Positions 52,966 to 61,885 of a stretch of 64,000 nt of DNA are shown piece after piece. Position numbers and translations under genes: made by a program. The stretch is from positions 434,001 to 498,000 of the forward strand of contig CANNCY010000001.1 in NCBI GenBank assembly GCA_947503335.1. The letters are read 5' to 3'. Each line of letters opens with the position of its first letter. Position 1 is the stretch's first letter. This DNA is from an uncultured Pseudomonadales bacterium (lineage in GTDB: Bacteria > Pseudomonadota > Gammaproteobacteria > Pseudomonadales > CANNCY01). The notes beneath the pieces are model-generated. The model saw only the letters and a list, made by a program, of their open reading frames with translations. It searched no databases and was not told where the DNA came from.

Positions 52966-55065
52966 GTGGCAAACATCGGTGTAAACAACGGTCTTCGACA
53001 ACAGCTTAAGTCGAATATTGGCAACCTAGGAATACCCGTATTATTAGTAGCCATGTTGGTGCTGATGATATTACCTATGCCTGCATGGTTCTTGGACTTA
53101 TTTTTTACCTTCAACATTGCCTTGTCTATGGTCGTGCTGATGGTAAGTGTCTACGCCCTAAGGCCTCTCGAATTCTCAGTGTTTCCGACTGTTCTACTAG
53201 TAGCGACATTGCTTCGCCTCGCATTGAATGTGGCGTCTACACGGGTAGTGTTGTTAGAGGGTCACTCGGGAGGTGATGCTGCGGGAAAGGTGATCGAAGC
53301 CTTTGGCGCTGTGGTTATTGGTGGCAACTACGCGGTCGGTATCGTGGTGTTTTTGATCCTAGTGATTATCAACTTTGTTGTAGTTACCAAGGGGGCTGGG
53401 CGAATATCAGAAGTTAGTGCGCGTTTCACACTAGATGCAATGCCTGGTAAGCAAATGGCTATTGATGCCGACTTGAATGCAGGTTTGATCGATCAAGTAG
53501 AAGCGAAGAGACGTCGATCAGATGTTGCAGACGAGGCTGATTTCTATGGCTCAATGGATGGTGCTAGCAAGTTTGTGAGAGGAGATGCCATTGCCGGTAT
53601 CCTGATCTTAGTAATCAATCTTATTGGCGGCTTATCTATCGGTATGGCTCAGCATGATCTCAGTTTTTCGCTGGCAGTTGAGCGGTACACATTGCTAACT
53701 ATTGGTGACGGCCTAGTAGCACAGATTCCTTCATTGTTACTATCGACTGCCGCCGCAGTGATTGTGACGCGAGCAAATACGGCTAGCGAGCTAAAAGAAC
53801 AGGTCCAAACACAGCTTTTAGGCTCGCCTAAAGCTATTGTGGTGACTGGTGCGGTAATGGGTTTGCTCGGTGTGATTCCTGGAATGCCTACCTTGGCTTT
53901 CTTGACACTTGCACTGCTTACTACGGGTTTGGCCTATTGGGTATACCGCCGAGAAACTCGGCCCGATGATCAGCCAGAATCAACAGCAGTAATCGAACCC
54001 GGTGACGACCTTCCAGCAGCTGAATCTAATGTTAATCAAGACGTGTCTTGGGACGATGTAGAAGACATTGATCCTTTCGGGTTAGAGGTTGGTCTGCGAT
54101 TAGTCGCGCTTGTTAAAGAAAGTGATGAAACAGGCCTGCTCAATCGAGTTAGAGGGGTGAGGCGTAAAGTCTCAAAAGCCCTCGGTTTCTTAGTGCCATC
54201 TATTCATATTAGAGACAATCTTGAGCTTCCTAATAATTGTTATCGGCTAACGTTAGCTGGAGTCGCGGTGGCTGAAGGGGAAGTTTTAACCGATCGCTTG
54301 TTAGCCATCAATCCTGGCCAAGTACAAGGCAGTTTAGAGGGCATCGCCGCAAAGGATCCAGCGTTTGGCTTAGATGCATTATGGATCGAAGAAGGTAACC
54401 GTGAGCAAGCAATTGTCTTGGGCTACACGGTTGTAGACCCTGCAACCGTGATTGCAACGCATCTAGACCAGGTACTGATACAAAATGCTGCAGATCTATT
54501 AGGTCATGATCAGGTCGAGACCTTGGTCGAGCGGGTACGACAAACCAATCCTAAGTTAGTAGATGAAACGATTCCTGATGTTCTCAATATAAACGCCTTG
54601 TTGTCGGTATTGCAGCAGTTGTTGCGCGAGCGAGTGGCCATTCGAGACATCAAGTCGGTTTTAGAAGCACTAGCCTCTGCTGAAAAAACTGACACTGCTA
54701 GCTTAGTGCAGGTTATAAGACAAAAGCTTGCTCGCCAAATTGTTTTTGATATTGCTGGGGCAAAATCAGAACTACCGGTGGGCACGCTTAGTCCAGAGCT
54801 ACAGCAGCTTTTTGTACGCAATACGCAGCAGCCTGACAGTGGCTTAGATCCTGTGTTAGTTGATCGCTTGGTGGGGCAGCTAAGTCAGTTTATTGACACC
54901 AATAATCAGCAGGGCGAACCATCTATTTTGGTAGTGCCAGATCAGCTTCGGGCGATGATAGCGAAGTTGTTTAAAACCTTTAGTTCTCAGTTAGCGGTGC
55001 TGGGATTTTCAGAAATTCCTGATGATCGCCAGTTACGCGTAACACTTTCTCTTGGAGGTCAATAA
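52966..55065 (+). CDS. flhA: FlhA, major export gate protein
   Basis: This is the large nonameric gate that receives export chaperones. Eight membrane segments fill the first 330 residues, with the FHIPEP-family signature region VYALRPLEFSVFPTVLLVAT and RISEVSARFTLDAMPGKQMA. A large cytoplasmic domain follows (about 370-690). The start is GTG behind AAGGA. The length of 699 residues is normal. The stop overlaps the next gene (TAATG). Confidence 0.97.
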   Translation: MANIGVNNGLRQQLKSNIGNLGIPVLLVAMLVLMILPMPAWFLDLFFTFNIALSMVVLMVSVYALRPLEFSVFPTVLLVATLLRLALNVASTRVVLLEGHSGGDAAGKVIEAFGAVVIGGNYAVGIVVFLILVIINFVVVTKGAGRISEVSARFTLDAMPGKQMAIDADLNAGLIDQVEAKRRRSDVADEADFYGSMDGASKFVRGDAIAGILILVINLIGGLSIGMAQHDLSFSLAVERYTLLTIGDGLVAQIPSLLLSTAAAVIVTRANTASELKEQVQTQLLGSPKAIVVTGAVMGLLGVIPGMPTLAFLTLALLTTGLAYWVYRRETRPDDQPESTAVIEPGDDLPAAESNVNQDVSWDDVEDIDPFGLEVGLRLVALVKESDETGLLNRVRGVRRKVSKALGFLVPSIHIRDNLELPNNCYRLTLAGVAVAEGEVLTDRLLAINPGQVQGSLEGIAAKDPAFGLDALWIEEGNREQAIVLGYTVVDPATVIATHLDQVLIQNAADLLGHDQVETLVERVRQTNPKLVDETIPDVLNINALLSVLQQLLRERVAIRDIKSVLEALASAEKTDTASLVQVIRQKLARQIVFDIAGAKSELPVGTLSPELQQLFVRNTQQPDSGLDPVLVDRLVGQLSQFIDTNNQQGEPSILVVPDQLRAMIAKLFKTFSSQLAVLGFSEIPDDRQLRVTLSLGGQ

Positions 55066-56003
55066 TGAGCCAGTATGAAGTAGTGGCAAAGTCAATGTCA
55101 GAGGCGATGACGCTAGCTAGAGAGCGCTATGGTAACGACGTCTGCATTGTTGATTCGCAAGTAAATCAGTTTGGTGTTCAACTGACGGTCGTCGATCAGA
55201 TTACTGAGGCGCCTGTGCCTAGCTTGCGATCACAAGATCAGGCGAACCTCACTCACACGGCACCAGATCCCTCCGTGAATGCCACCGATACTGATGTTAA
55301 CCATGCGATATTAGCGCTACAGTCTGAAATAAAGCAGTTGGCGACAAGCGTAAAGCGCTCACACAGTGTGCAATCCCCTCCCCAACGATTGGTAGGTGTT
55401 CCTGAAAGGCTTTTAAACCATTTGGGCGAGTTCACGGAGGTGCGATACTCAGAAGTGTTTCGTCGCATCGATTCGTTATTGGCTGCGAAACTGCGTTTTG
55501 ATGCGCCACAGATGCATCTGTGGTTTGTAGAGGGCGAGGTTCAATTCTCAGTGGTGGCAAAGTACGCCACCATGGCCCAACGCATAGGTGTCAAAATAAA
55601 TCTCGATGAACTTGAGATCGAGCCTCAGCAACAACAGTTGTTAAACCAAATACTGCACCATGGTGCTTTAAATCAGCAATTTACTTCTACACTTATGTTG
55701 TCAGCATCGGCGTCGTCTAGACGCGATTGCCAGCAGATTGCGGTAGTACCAGCAACACACTCAGAGCGAGCACTTGCGTGGGCGTTCGAGCATTGGCGGG
55801 CCTGCGATCTGATTATCTCACCATTTCAGAATTACGGTGGTATTGGCGAACTGCTAGCGGTCGTGGCTGAATACGGTCAGAAAGTTGTAGGAGTATCTAA
55901 TAACCAAGGGTTAAGTGTGCCTATATTGCCATTGCAGCATCGTCATTATGCAGCAGTTTGGTTAAAGACATTCGCGGCCGAAAAACTAGCGGAGATTTCT
56001 TGA
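55065..56003 (+). CDS. flhF: FlhF-like protein with a degenerate GTPase domain
   Basis: This lies where flhF stands, between flhA and fleN. FlhF is an SRP-type GTPase that places the flagellum at the pole. The N-terminus is FlhF-like (SMSEAMTLARERYGNDVCIVDSQ, residues 10-32). The rest follows the FlhF pattern but without its GTPase motifs. Where GPTGVGKT is expected the protein has WFVEGEVQFSVVAKYAT (153-169). Where DTAGRSQRD is expected it has SASASSRRD (213-221). Where TKLDE is expected it has SPFQNYGG (252-259). IAVVPATHSERALAWAF keeps the FlhF order. At 312 residues it is shorter than FlhF (about 430-490). The frame is intact and coupled on both sides, so it is probably made, but it is unlikely to bind GTP. 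Confidence 0.82.
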   Translation: MSQYEVVAKSMSEAMTLARERYGNDVCIVDSQVNQFGVQLTVVDQITEAPVPSLRSQDQANLTHTAPDPSVNATDTDVNHAILALQSEIKQLATSVKRSHSVQSPPQRLVGVPERLLNHLGEFTEVRYSEVFRRIDSLLAAKLRFDAPQMHLWFVEGEVQFSVVAKYATMAQRIGVKINLDELEIEPQQQQLLNQILHHGALNQQFTSTLMLSASASSRRDCQQIAVVPATHSERALAWAFEHWRACDLIISPFQNYGGIGELLAVVAEYGQKVVGVSNNQGLSVPILPLQHRHYAAVWLKTFAAEKLAEIS

Positions 56004-56749
56004 TGAGAGTCACAGCCTTTACAGGAGGTAAAGGGGGCGTAGGTAAAACCCAAACTGCTACCCGCGTGGCTGCGGGTTTAGCAAAACAAGGTTATAAGGT
56101 TTTGTTAATCGATGGCGATTATAGTCTTGCTAACGCTAATCTACTTTTAGATGTTGAATGCCAAAAAGGCTTTGCCGAGATAGTTTATCGAGGCGTGTCG
56201 CTGCAACAGGCAGTAACGCCTGTTATGACAAACCTCGACTTATTAGCGGGGCTGTCTGGTGAACAGATACTGCTAAGAGACAATCCGCAACGCCGGTGGG
56301 CGTTAGAACGGTTGCTGCACGAGGCCAAAAGTGAATATGCCTACGTGATCATTGATACGCCTGCTGGGGTAGGTGATGCGCATCTTGAGTTACTTGCGTT
56401 TGCCGATGATATTCTATTTCTTGTTTGCCCAGGTTCGGCGTCGATAACCGATGCTTACGCGTTGATAAAGTTGCTACTTAGGCAGAAGTGCTCGGCACGG
56501 TTTCATCTTGTCGCATCAATGATGGAGCGAAAGTCAGAAGCCAAAGACTTATACGAGCGTTTTGACAGGGCATGCCAGCAATACATACAGGTACCCATAT
56601 ATTATCGAGGTTTCTTACCAATTGACGCCAAGTTACTTCGGGGGCAAAGCAGAGCTGTCGATGATTTATCGGGGCCTTATGGACGGGCTATTTCTCAACT
56701 ATGTGCTCAGATGACCCACTGGCCCCAACGGCGAACACAAGCGGTTTAG
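56003..56749 (+). CDS. fleN: FleN/FlhG, flagellar number regulator (MinD-like ATPase)
   Basis: This ATPase restricts flagellar number and restrains FleQ. ATG at 56003 overlaps the upstream stop and follows a GGAG. The deviant Walker A is GGKGGVGKT (residues about 8-16), the switch regions are DGDYSLANANLLL and IIDTPAGVGD, and SITDAYALIKLLL is conserved. The length of 248 residues is short against Pseudomonas FleN (280): the protein stops at HWPQRRTQAV, about where the C-terminal membrane-targeting helix would begin. It also lacks the N-terminal DQAxxLR helix that in some FlhG proteins activates FlhF. Confidence 0.93.
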   Translation: MRVTAFTGGKGGVGKTQTATRVAAGLAKQGYKVLLIDGDYSLANANLLLDVECQKGFAEIVYRGVSLQQAVTPVMTNLDLLAGLSGEQILLRDNPQRRWALERLLHEAKSEYAYVIIDTPAGVGDAHLELLAFADDILFLVCPGSASITDAYALIKLLLRQKCSARFHLVASMMERKSEAKDLYERFDRACQQYIQVPIYYRGFLPIDAKLLRGQSRAVDDLSGPYGRAISQLCAQMTHWPQRRTQAV

Positions 56750-56750
56750 C

Positions 56751-57425
56751 ATGAAGCAGACGTATCAGTTATCTAGTCAAGATCAACGGTTGGTAGAAGG
56801 GCGTGAATTAGTGATGCGTATTGCGTATCACATGATCGCGCGCCTGCCTAGTTACATCGAGGTAGATGATTTGATTCAAGCAGGCAGCATTGGGCTAATC
56901 GAGGCGGCTAAAAGCTACGATGAATCAAAGGGGGCGAGCTTTTCAACGTACGCAGGCATCAGAATAAAAGGAGCGATGATCGATGAATTACGAAAGGGTG
57001 ACTGGGCACCTAGATCTGCACACAGATTCGAGCGTCAATTAAATGACACGACCAGTGAGTTAGAAAAAAAGTTTTCGCGCCAGCCTACTAACGACGAGAT
57101 CGCAGATGCTCTCGAAATCTCTACGGAGGAGTTGCGATTAAGAACCGCTGATGTGGCGCGAACGAAGCTATTGAGTTTAGAAGATCAGCTTGGCGTTAGC
57201 GCCCCCGTGGTTAGCTTCGATTCGCAGGCCGATAAGCAGCTGTTAATGAGCAAGGTTCAGCAGGCGATTGTTGAATTACCCGAGCGCGAGCAGTTGATAC
57301 TGTCGCTCTATTATTTCGAAGAATTAAACCTGAAAGAAATCGGCGAAATTATAGAGGTTAGTGAATCTAGGGTATCGCAATTGTTGTCTCAAGTTATGGA
57401 GGAGATTTCGTCCCGCTTGCAGTAG
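56751..57425 (+). CDS. fliA: FliA, sigma-28 factor
   Basis: This is the late-flagellar sigma factor. Region 2 (VDDLIQAGSIGLIEAAKSYD, GASFSTYAGIRIKGAMIDEL), region 3 (RQPTNDEIADALEISTEEL) and region 4 (LPEREQLILSLYYFEELNLK, then ESRVSQLLSQV) are intact. The length of 224 residues is normal. It starts right after fleN. Its predicted targets in this window are flgM and fliC. Confidence 0.96.
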   Translation: MKQTYQLSSQDQRLVEGRELVMRIAYHMIARLPSYIEVDDLIQAGSIGLIEAAKSYDESKGASFSTYAGIRIKGAMIDELRKGDWAPRSAHRFERQLNDTTSELEKKFSRQPTNDEIADALEISTEELRLRTADVARTKLLSLEDQLGVSAPVVSFDSQADKQLLMSKVQQAIVELPEREQLILSLYYFEELNLKEIGEIIEVSESRVSQLLSQVMEEISSRLQ

Positions 57426-57519
57426 CCTTTCATACAATTAATGCCGAACCACACGGTTATCAAAATCTATGGCTATCATTTAATTAGCGGTCATTGTTTG
57501 CAGTAGGGGCCAACGCTGT

Positions 57520-57906
57520 ATGAATAAGGATATGAAGATTCTAGTTGTCGACGATTTCTCGACGATGCGGCGCATCATAAGAAATTTGTTGCGTGATCTA
57601 GGGTTCACAAATACGCAAGAAGCTGATGACGGGCAAACGGCATTGCCAATGCTAAAGTCTGGGGGCTTTGAGTTTTTGATTACCGATTGGAACATGCCTG
57701 GTATGACAGGCATCGACCTGCTTAAGAATGTAAGGGCAGATCCGGAGCTAGCTGCATTACCCGTACTAATGGTGACGGCCGAGGCTAAGAAAGAACAAAT
57801 CGTCGAGGCTGCCCAAGCGGGCGTGAACGGTTACGTTGTAAAGCCTTTTACGGCAGGCGTATTAGAAGAAAAAATCGCTAAGATTTTTGAGCGTATCGAT
57901 GGGTGA
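57520..57906 (+). CDS. cheY: CheY, main chemotaxis response regulator
   Basis: Phospho-CheY binds FliM and changes motor direction. The acidic pair is in [16 protein letters not shown], the phospho-acceptor Asp is in [13 protein letters not shown], Thr is in [11 protein letters not shown] and Lys is in YVVKPFTAG. The sequence is very close to enteric and pseudomonad CheY and has the usual 128 residues. The 94-base gap upstream holds no promoter I could assign with confidence. It overlaps cheZ by 8 bases. Confidence 0.97.
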   Translation: MNKDMKILVVDDFSTMRRIIRNLLRDLGFTNTQEADDGQTALPMLKSGGFEFLITDWNMPGMTGIDLLKNVRADPELAALPVLMVTAEAKKEQIVEAAQAGVNGYVVKPFTAGVLEEKIAKIFERIDG

Positions 57907-58480
57907 TCCGAAGACATTACAGGCCTTGGCCGAGGCTCTATCGAAATCGGGCGTAGTCGACGAAGCTCAGCGATCTGAAGTGCTCAGTATTGTAGAGCGC
58001 GAGTTTTCTGATTTCTCGAAGCGTATAGATGCGTTAAATCAACATATTGTGGCTACGGTTAACGACGCTAGTCGTTTAACAGGCTCTGAAGGTAGCGTCG
58101 AAGAACGCCTAGCCTACGTGTTAGAAATGACTCAGAACGCTGCGAACACCACAATGGATGAAGTTGACGCGATTAGCTCGATAACCGACGACGATGAAAT
58201 CCAAAAGCATGCGCAGAACATACTAGTCGCGCAGGGTTACCAAGATCTATGTGGCCAGTTTCTACAGCAAATTATTCAACTAATTAATCAACTTCACGAA
58301 GGTCTAAATAGACTGGGCGAGTCGGCATCGTCGGCGGGGTTAAAAGCACCAGGTACCGCACCGGTAGGTGACGCTGATGGTGCTTCGGCCGAAGGCCCTC
58401 AGTTAAAGACTGCCAGCGCTAATAAGGTTGCGCACAATCAGGATGATGTTGATGATCTGCTATCTGATTTAGGGTTGTAG
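57899..58480 (+). CDS. cheZ: CheZ, CheY phosphatase
   Basis: CheZ dephosphorylates CheY. ATG at 57899 overlaps the cheY stop; an in-frame TTG at 57887 is less likely. The catalytic region [19 protein letters not shown] corresponds to the DFQDLTGQ motif with the catalytic Gln, and the C-terminal CheY-binding peptide [12 protein letters not shown] is present. The length of 193 residues is slightly below the usual 210-260. Confidence 0.94.
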   Translation: MGDPKTLQALAEALSKSGVVDEAQRSEVLSIVEREFSDFSKRIDALNQHIVATVNDASRLTGSEGSVEERLAYVLEMTQNAANTTMDEVDAISSITDDDEIQKHAQNILVAQGYQDLCGQFLQQIIQLINQLHEGLNRLGESASSAGLKAPGTAPVGDADGASAEGPQLKTASANKVAHNQDDVDDLLSDLGL

Positions 58481-58481
58481 G

Positions 58482-60626
58482 ATGGACGAGCAAGACGAGA
58501 TTCTCGCTGATTTTTTGCTCGAGGGCGGCGAAACACTTGAATCGCTGCAAGAGCAGCTTGTCTCGTTAGAAAGTGCCGGTGATGACACAGATTTGCTTAA
58601 CGCTATTTTTCGGGGCTTTCACACCATTAAAGGTGGCGCGGGATTTTTGCAGTTAGACCCACTAGTTACCATTTGCCACCGCACTGAAAACCTATTTGAT
58701 CAACTAAGAAGCGGGCAGCAAACACTAACCTCTGAAATGATGGACTCGGTGTTAGCATCGGTTGATTGCTTAGTTGAGATGTTCGATAGCTTGCGAGACT
58801 CGCAGCCTTTGTCTGAGCCGCCAGCCGATTTAATAAGTGATTTGGATGCTTTGTGCAACCCAGATGCTACGCCAACAGAGCCCGCTGCATCTGTCGACGC
58901 AGAAACTAGCGAACCGTCTGCGCAATCTCATGACAACTCTGGCGATTCAGTAGAGCTGTTTGGTGAGTCAGAGGGTGATACTGGTGGCATTGATCTGTTT
59001 GATGACCTAGGGTTTGACGACTCTCAGCCTACTCATCATTTAACCCAAGAACAGTTTGATTCTATGCTGGCCAGTTGGCAGATTGATGCGACGTCTGATC
59101 AAGGTTCTGCTGGGGGTACAGCAAGCTCCACTGATTCTGAATTGATTACAGACGATGAATTTGACGCATTGCTTGATGAACTGCATGGTTCAGGAAAGGG
59201 GCCGACAGCCGCTGCCGAAGTCGCATTAGCTCCAACCGATGTACTAGAACCCCCAACATCAGAGTCTGATGAAATTACTGACGACGAATTCGATGCATTG
59301 CTAGATCAGTTACATGGTGAAGGCAAAGGGCCAACCGTTGCGCCTGTGACGCAAAAGGCTAGCGAAAAAACTGTTTCTGAGGCTAGCCCTAAAAAAGATT
59401 CTACTCCCGAAAAGCCGAAGGTCGAACCCAAAAAAGCAAGCGAGCCCAAGTTAGTACAAGCTGAGTCAACTGTTCGTGTAGATACACAGCGCTTAGACAA
59501 CATTATGAACATGGTCGGTGAATTAGTATTAGTTCGTAATCGTTTAATGACATTAGGCAATCAAATCAACAATGAGTCGATGGCCAAAGCAGTAGGCAAC
59601 CTAGATGTGGTAACGGTCGACCTACAAGCGTCGGTCATGAAAACCCGTATGCAGCCGATTAAAAAGGTGTTTGGGCGATTCCCTAGAGTCGTACGAGATT
59701 TGGCTCGCTCACTCAGTAAAGAGGTTAATTTAGAACTAGTCGGCGAAGAAACTGACCTAGACAAGAACCTGGTCGAAGCACTAGCAGACCCGCTGGTTCA
59801 TCTTGTACGCAACTCGGTTGATCATGGCATTGAAATGCCTAAAGATCGCGAAGATGCGGGCAAGCCAAGAATGGGTACAGTCAAGCTAACTGCCGAGCAA
59901 GAAGGCGATCATATTCTACTTACCATCAAAGATGATGGGAAGGGAATGGACCCCGACATGATTCTGAGCAAAGCTGTTGAAAAGGGCGTACTAGATGCCG
60001 ACTCTGCCGCTAGATTGGCGCCAAAAGATATTTACAATCTCATTTTCGAAGCGGGCTTTAGTACGCGAGATGAAGTGAATGATATATCTGGCCGAGGTGT
60101 CGGCATGGATGTCGTAAAAACCACTATTAATCAATTAAATGGCACCATCGATATAGATTCTAGCCTAGGCGAAGGCTCAACGATTATCATTCGCGTGCCT
60201 CTAACACTCGCCATCATGCCTACGCTGATGTTTAAAGTGGGTGAGCAAGCGTTTGCGTTCCCACTAGTGAGTGTTAATGAGATATTCCAATTGAATGAGG
60301 CAGCAGTTCACCGTGTTGACGGCCAAGATGTGGTCACCATAAGAAATCGCTCAATTCCTTTGTTCTTTTTAGACCGTTGGCTGGTAAATGAAGGAAAAAC
60401 TGAGATTGATCAGCAGTGCGAAGCGCATATTGTGATAGTTACAGTTGGCAATTCACAAGTTGGTTTTGTCGTTGATTATTTAATTGGCCAAGAAGAGGTG
60501 GTTATAAAGCCTCTTGGAGCCATGCTGCACGGTACACCTGGTATGGCAGGGGCAACCATTACGGGCGACGGGCGCATTGCCTTAATTCTCGATGTGCCTA
60601 GTATGCTCAAGCAGTATGCGGCCTAG
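58482..60626 (+). CDS. cheA: CheA, main chemotaxis histidine kinase
   Basis: This is the kinase of the flagellar chemotaxis pathway. It has an HPt domain (residues 1-125, His47 in GFHTIKGGAGF), a long acidic linker, a dimerisation domain (about 328-395), an ATPase domain (NSVDHGIEM, DDGKGMDP, GRGVGMDVVK) and a CheW-like domain. The linker has no evident P2 fold. It instead carries ITDDEFDALLDELHG (222-236) and ITDDEFDALLDQLHG (265-279), each followed by GKGPT, plus a weaker copy LTQEQFDSMLASW (187-199). These look like the CheY-binding peptide of FliM. The length of 714 residues is typical of this lineage. cheB, which normally follows, is absent. Confidence 0.95.
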   Translation: MDEQDEILADFLLEGGETLESLQEQLVSLESAGDDTDLLNAIFRGFHTIKGGAGFLQLDPLVTICHRTENLFDQLRSGQQTLTSEMMDSVLASVDCLVEMFDSLRDSQPLSEPPADLISDLDALCNPDATPTEPAASVDAETSEPSAQSHDNSGDSVELFGESEGDTGGIDLFDDLGFDDSQPTHHLTQEQFDSMLASWQIDATSDQGSAGGTASSTDSELITDDEFDALLDELHGSGKGPTAAAEVALAPTDVLEPPTSESDEITDDEFDALLDQLHGEGKGPTVAPVTQKASEKTVSEASPKKDSTPEKPKVEPKKASEPKLVQAESTVRVDTQRLDNIMNMVGELVLVRNRLMTLGNQINNESMAKAVGNLDVVTVDLQASVMKTRMQPIKKVFGRFPRVVRDLARSLSKEVNLELVGEETDLDKNLVEALADPLVHLVRNSVDHGIEMPKDREDAGKPRMGTVKLTAEQEGDHILLTIKDDGKGMDPDMILSKAVEKGVLDADSAARLAPKDIYNLIFEAGFSTRDEVNDISGRGVGMDVVKTTINQLNGTIDIDSSLGEGSTIIIRVPLTLAIMPTLMFKVGEQAFAFPLVSVNEIFQLNEAAVHRVDGQDVVTIRNRSIPLFFLDRWLVNEGKTEIDQQCEAHIVIVTVGNSQVGFVVDYLIGQEEVVIKPLGAMLHGTPGMAGATITGDGRIALILDVPSMLKQYAA

Positions 60627-60628
60627 CT

Positions 60629-61369
60629 GTGCGGTCGCTTGTACTACTTGGCGTATTAGTGACCATTTGCGCACTGCTGTGGGCGTTTAAATTAGAGCAC
60701 ATAGATTTAAATAAGCTTTGGCATGGCACCGCTTTTTTAATTGTTGTGGTGTGCAGCTTTGGAGTCACGCTATTACAAAGCTCACCACAGGCGGTTAAGT
60801 CTGCTGCGCTGATGATTCAATGGTTGTTGTCGCCACCAGATAGGGATTTTCAAAAGGCCAAGAAAAATCTACTTACGCTGCATCGTACCGTGAGGGCAGA
60901 CGGTGCAAATGCGGCAACAGGATGGTTTAAAAAACAGCGACAACCTTGGATCGAAGTGTCAGTCAGGCAGGCCATGTCAACGAGCTCACCTGAGCAGTTT
61001 TTAGCGTCGAGTAGGGTTGCGTTGACTAGGCGTATTAAGCAACTGCATTTGGGCGCTGATTTCTTTGAGGAGTGGGGAGGGTATACCCCAACCTTAGGTA
61101 TCTTTGGAGCCGTCATCGGCCTGATACAAGTGATGCGTTCTATTGATGATCCTGCAGCATTAGGTGATGGTATCGCGACCGCTTTTGTAGCCACGCTCTA
61201 CGGTATTGGTGCAGCTAATCTTGTTTTATTGCCGTTAGCTAATAAATGCCGAGCATTGATTGGCGAATTTGAACTGTTTCGAGAGTATCAGTTGATAGCT
61301 ATCGCGGCATTTGCTGAGGGGCTATCAGAGCAGCAAATGGTTGATCGCATGCGGGAGTATGAGCCATGA
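60629..61369 (+). CDS. motC: MotC, stator channel subunit (MotA type)
   Basis: This is the four-span proton-channel subunit of the second stator type. The start is a GTG two bases after the cheA stop. Visible are the N-terminal spans (LVLLGVLVTICALLWAF, and LIVVVCSFGVTLLQS), the cytoplasmic domain with Arg- and Lys-rich residues, and the C-terminal spans around GGYTPTLGIFGAVIGLIQVM and GIATAFVATLYGIGAANLVL. The length of 246 residues is normal. It overlaps motD by four bases. Confidence 0.94.
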   Translation: MRSLVLLGVLVTICALLWAFKLEHIDLNKLWHGTAFLIVVVCSFGVTLLQSSPQAVKSAALMIQWLLSPPDRDFQKAKKNLLTLHRTVRADGANAATGWFKKQRQPWIEVSVRQAMSTSSPEQFLASSRVALTRRIKQLHLGADFFEEWGGYTPTLGIFGAVIGLIQVMRSIDDPAALGDGIATAFVATLYGIGAANLVLLPLANKCRALIGEFELFREYQLIAIAAFAEGLSEQQMVDRMREYEP

Positions 61370-61884
61370 AGAGCGAGCGCTGGTTAGTATCCTATGCTGA
61401 TCTAATGACCCTCTTGTTTGCTGTATTCACGGTACTGTTCGCCTTAACTCAGCAAGACTCGTCACTAAGAGAAGCACACCAAAATCATCTCTCAGGTTTG
61501 TTTTCAGACGAGCAATCAGAACATGAGTCTGCAGAGATGCTATCGAGTACACCTAAAGTGGATATGTACTCAGGCTTTGATTTTTTCGATTCTATCAATT
61601 CTGCGCAGCTAAGTTCGAAGGGAATCGCGCTGATAAACAAAGTGAGAAAACAGTATCAAGGTGCCGATGCTGAGCTAGTGATTCGCTGTTACTTGGGCAA
61701 TGAGCAAGGTGGATTGTCTAATAGTGCTCGCCAGTGTGCGATAATCGGGGATTCGCTTCTTCAGCGCGGAATTTCGGCACAGCGCTTGCAGGTAATCGCA
61801 ATGGGAGAGCGTGATCCTGTCGCCAGTAACTTAACGGTAGACAGTGCTCTCAATAATTTTAGAGTTGTGATAGAGAGTCAGTGA
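61366..61884 (+). CDS. motD: MotD, short stator anchor subunit with divergent OmpA domain
   Basis: This is the MotB-type partner of MotC. The N-terminal membrane helix RWLVSYADLMTLLFAVFTVL is typical, with the proton-carrying Asp12. The remainder should be an OmpA-like peptidoglycan-binding domain, but the protein has only 172 residues against about 260-300 in relatives. Where GHTDN is expected there is CYLGNEQGG (108-116), and where NRRVEI is expected there is NNFRVVI (163-169), so the key Asp is missing while one Arg may remain. LSNSARQCAIIGDSLL (117-132) keeps the helix pattern. Anchoring may be weak or altered. Confidence 0.85.
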   Translation: MKSERWLVSYADLMTLLFAVFTVLFALTQQDSSLREAHQNHLSGLFSDEQSEHESAEMLSSTPKVDMYSGFDFFDSINSAQLSSKGIALINKVRKQYQGADAELVIRCYLGNEQGGLSNSARQCAIIGDSLLQRGISAQRLQVIAMGERDPVASNLTVDSALNNFRVVIESQ

Positions 61885-61885
61885 G

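Noticed and set aside
55065-56003. FlhF-like gene as a pseudogene with a hidden frameshift
   Set aside because: The frame is continuous, coupled to both neighbours, and no other frame in the interval contains a GTPase P-loop; the motif positions are substituted, not shifted.
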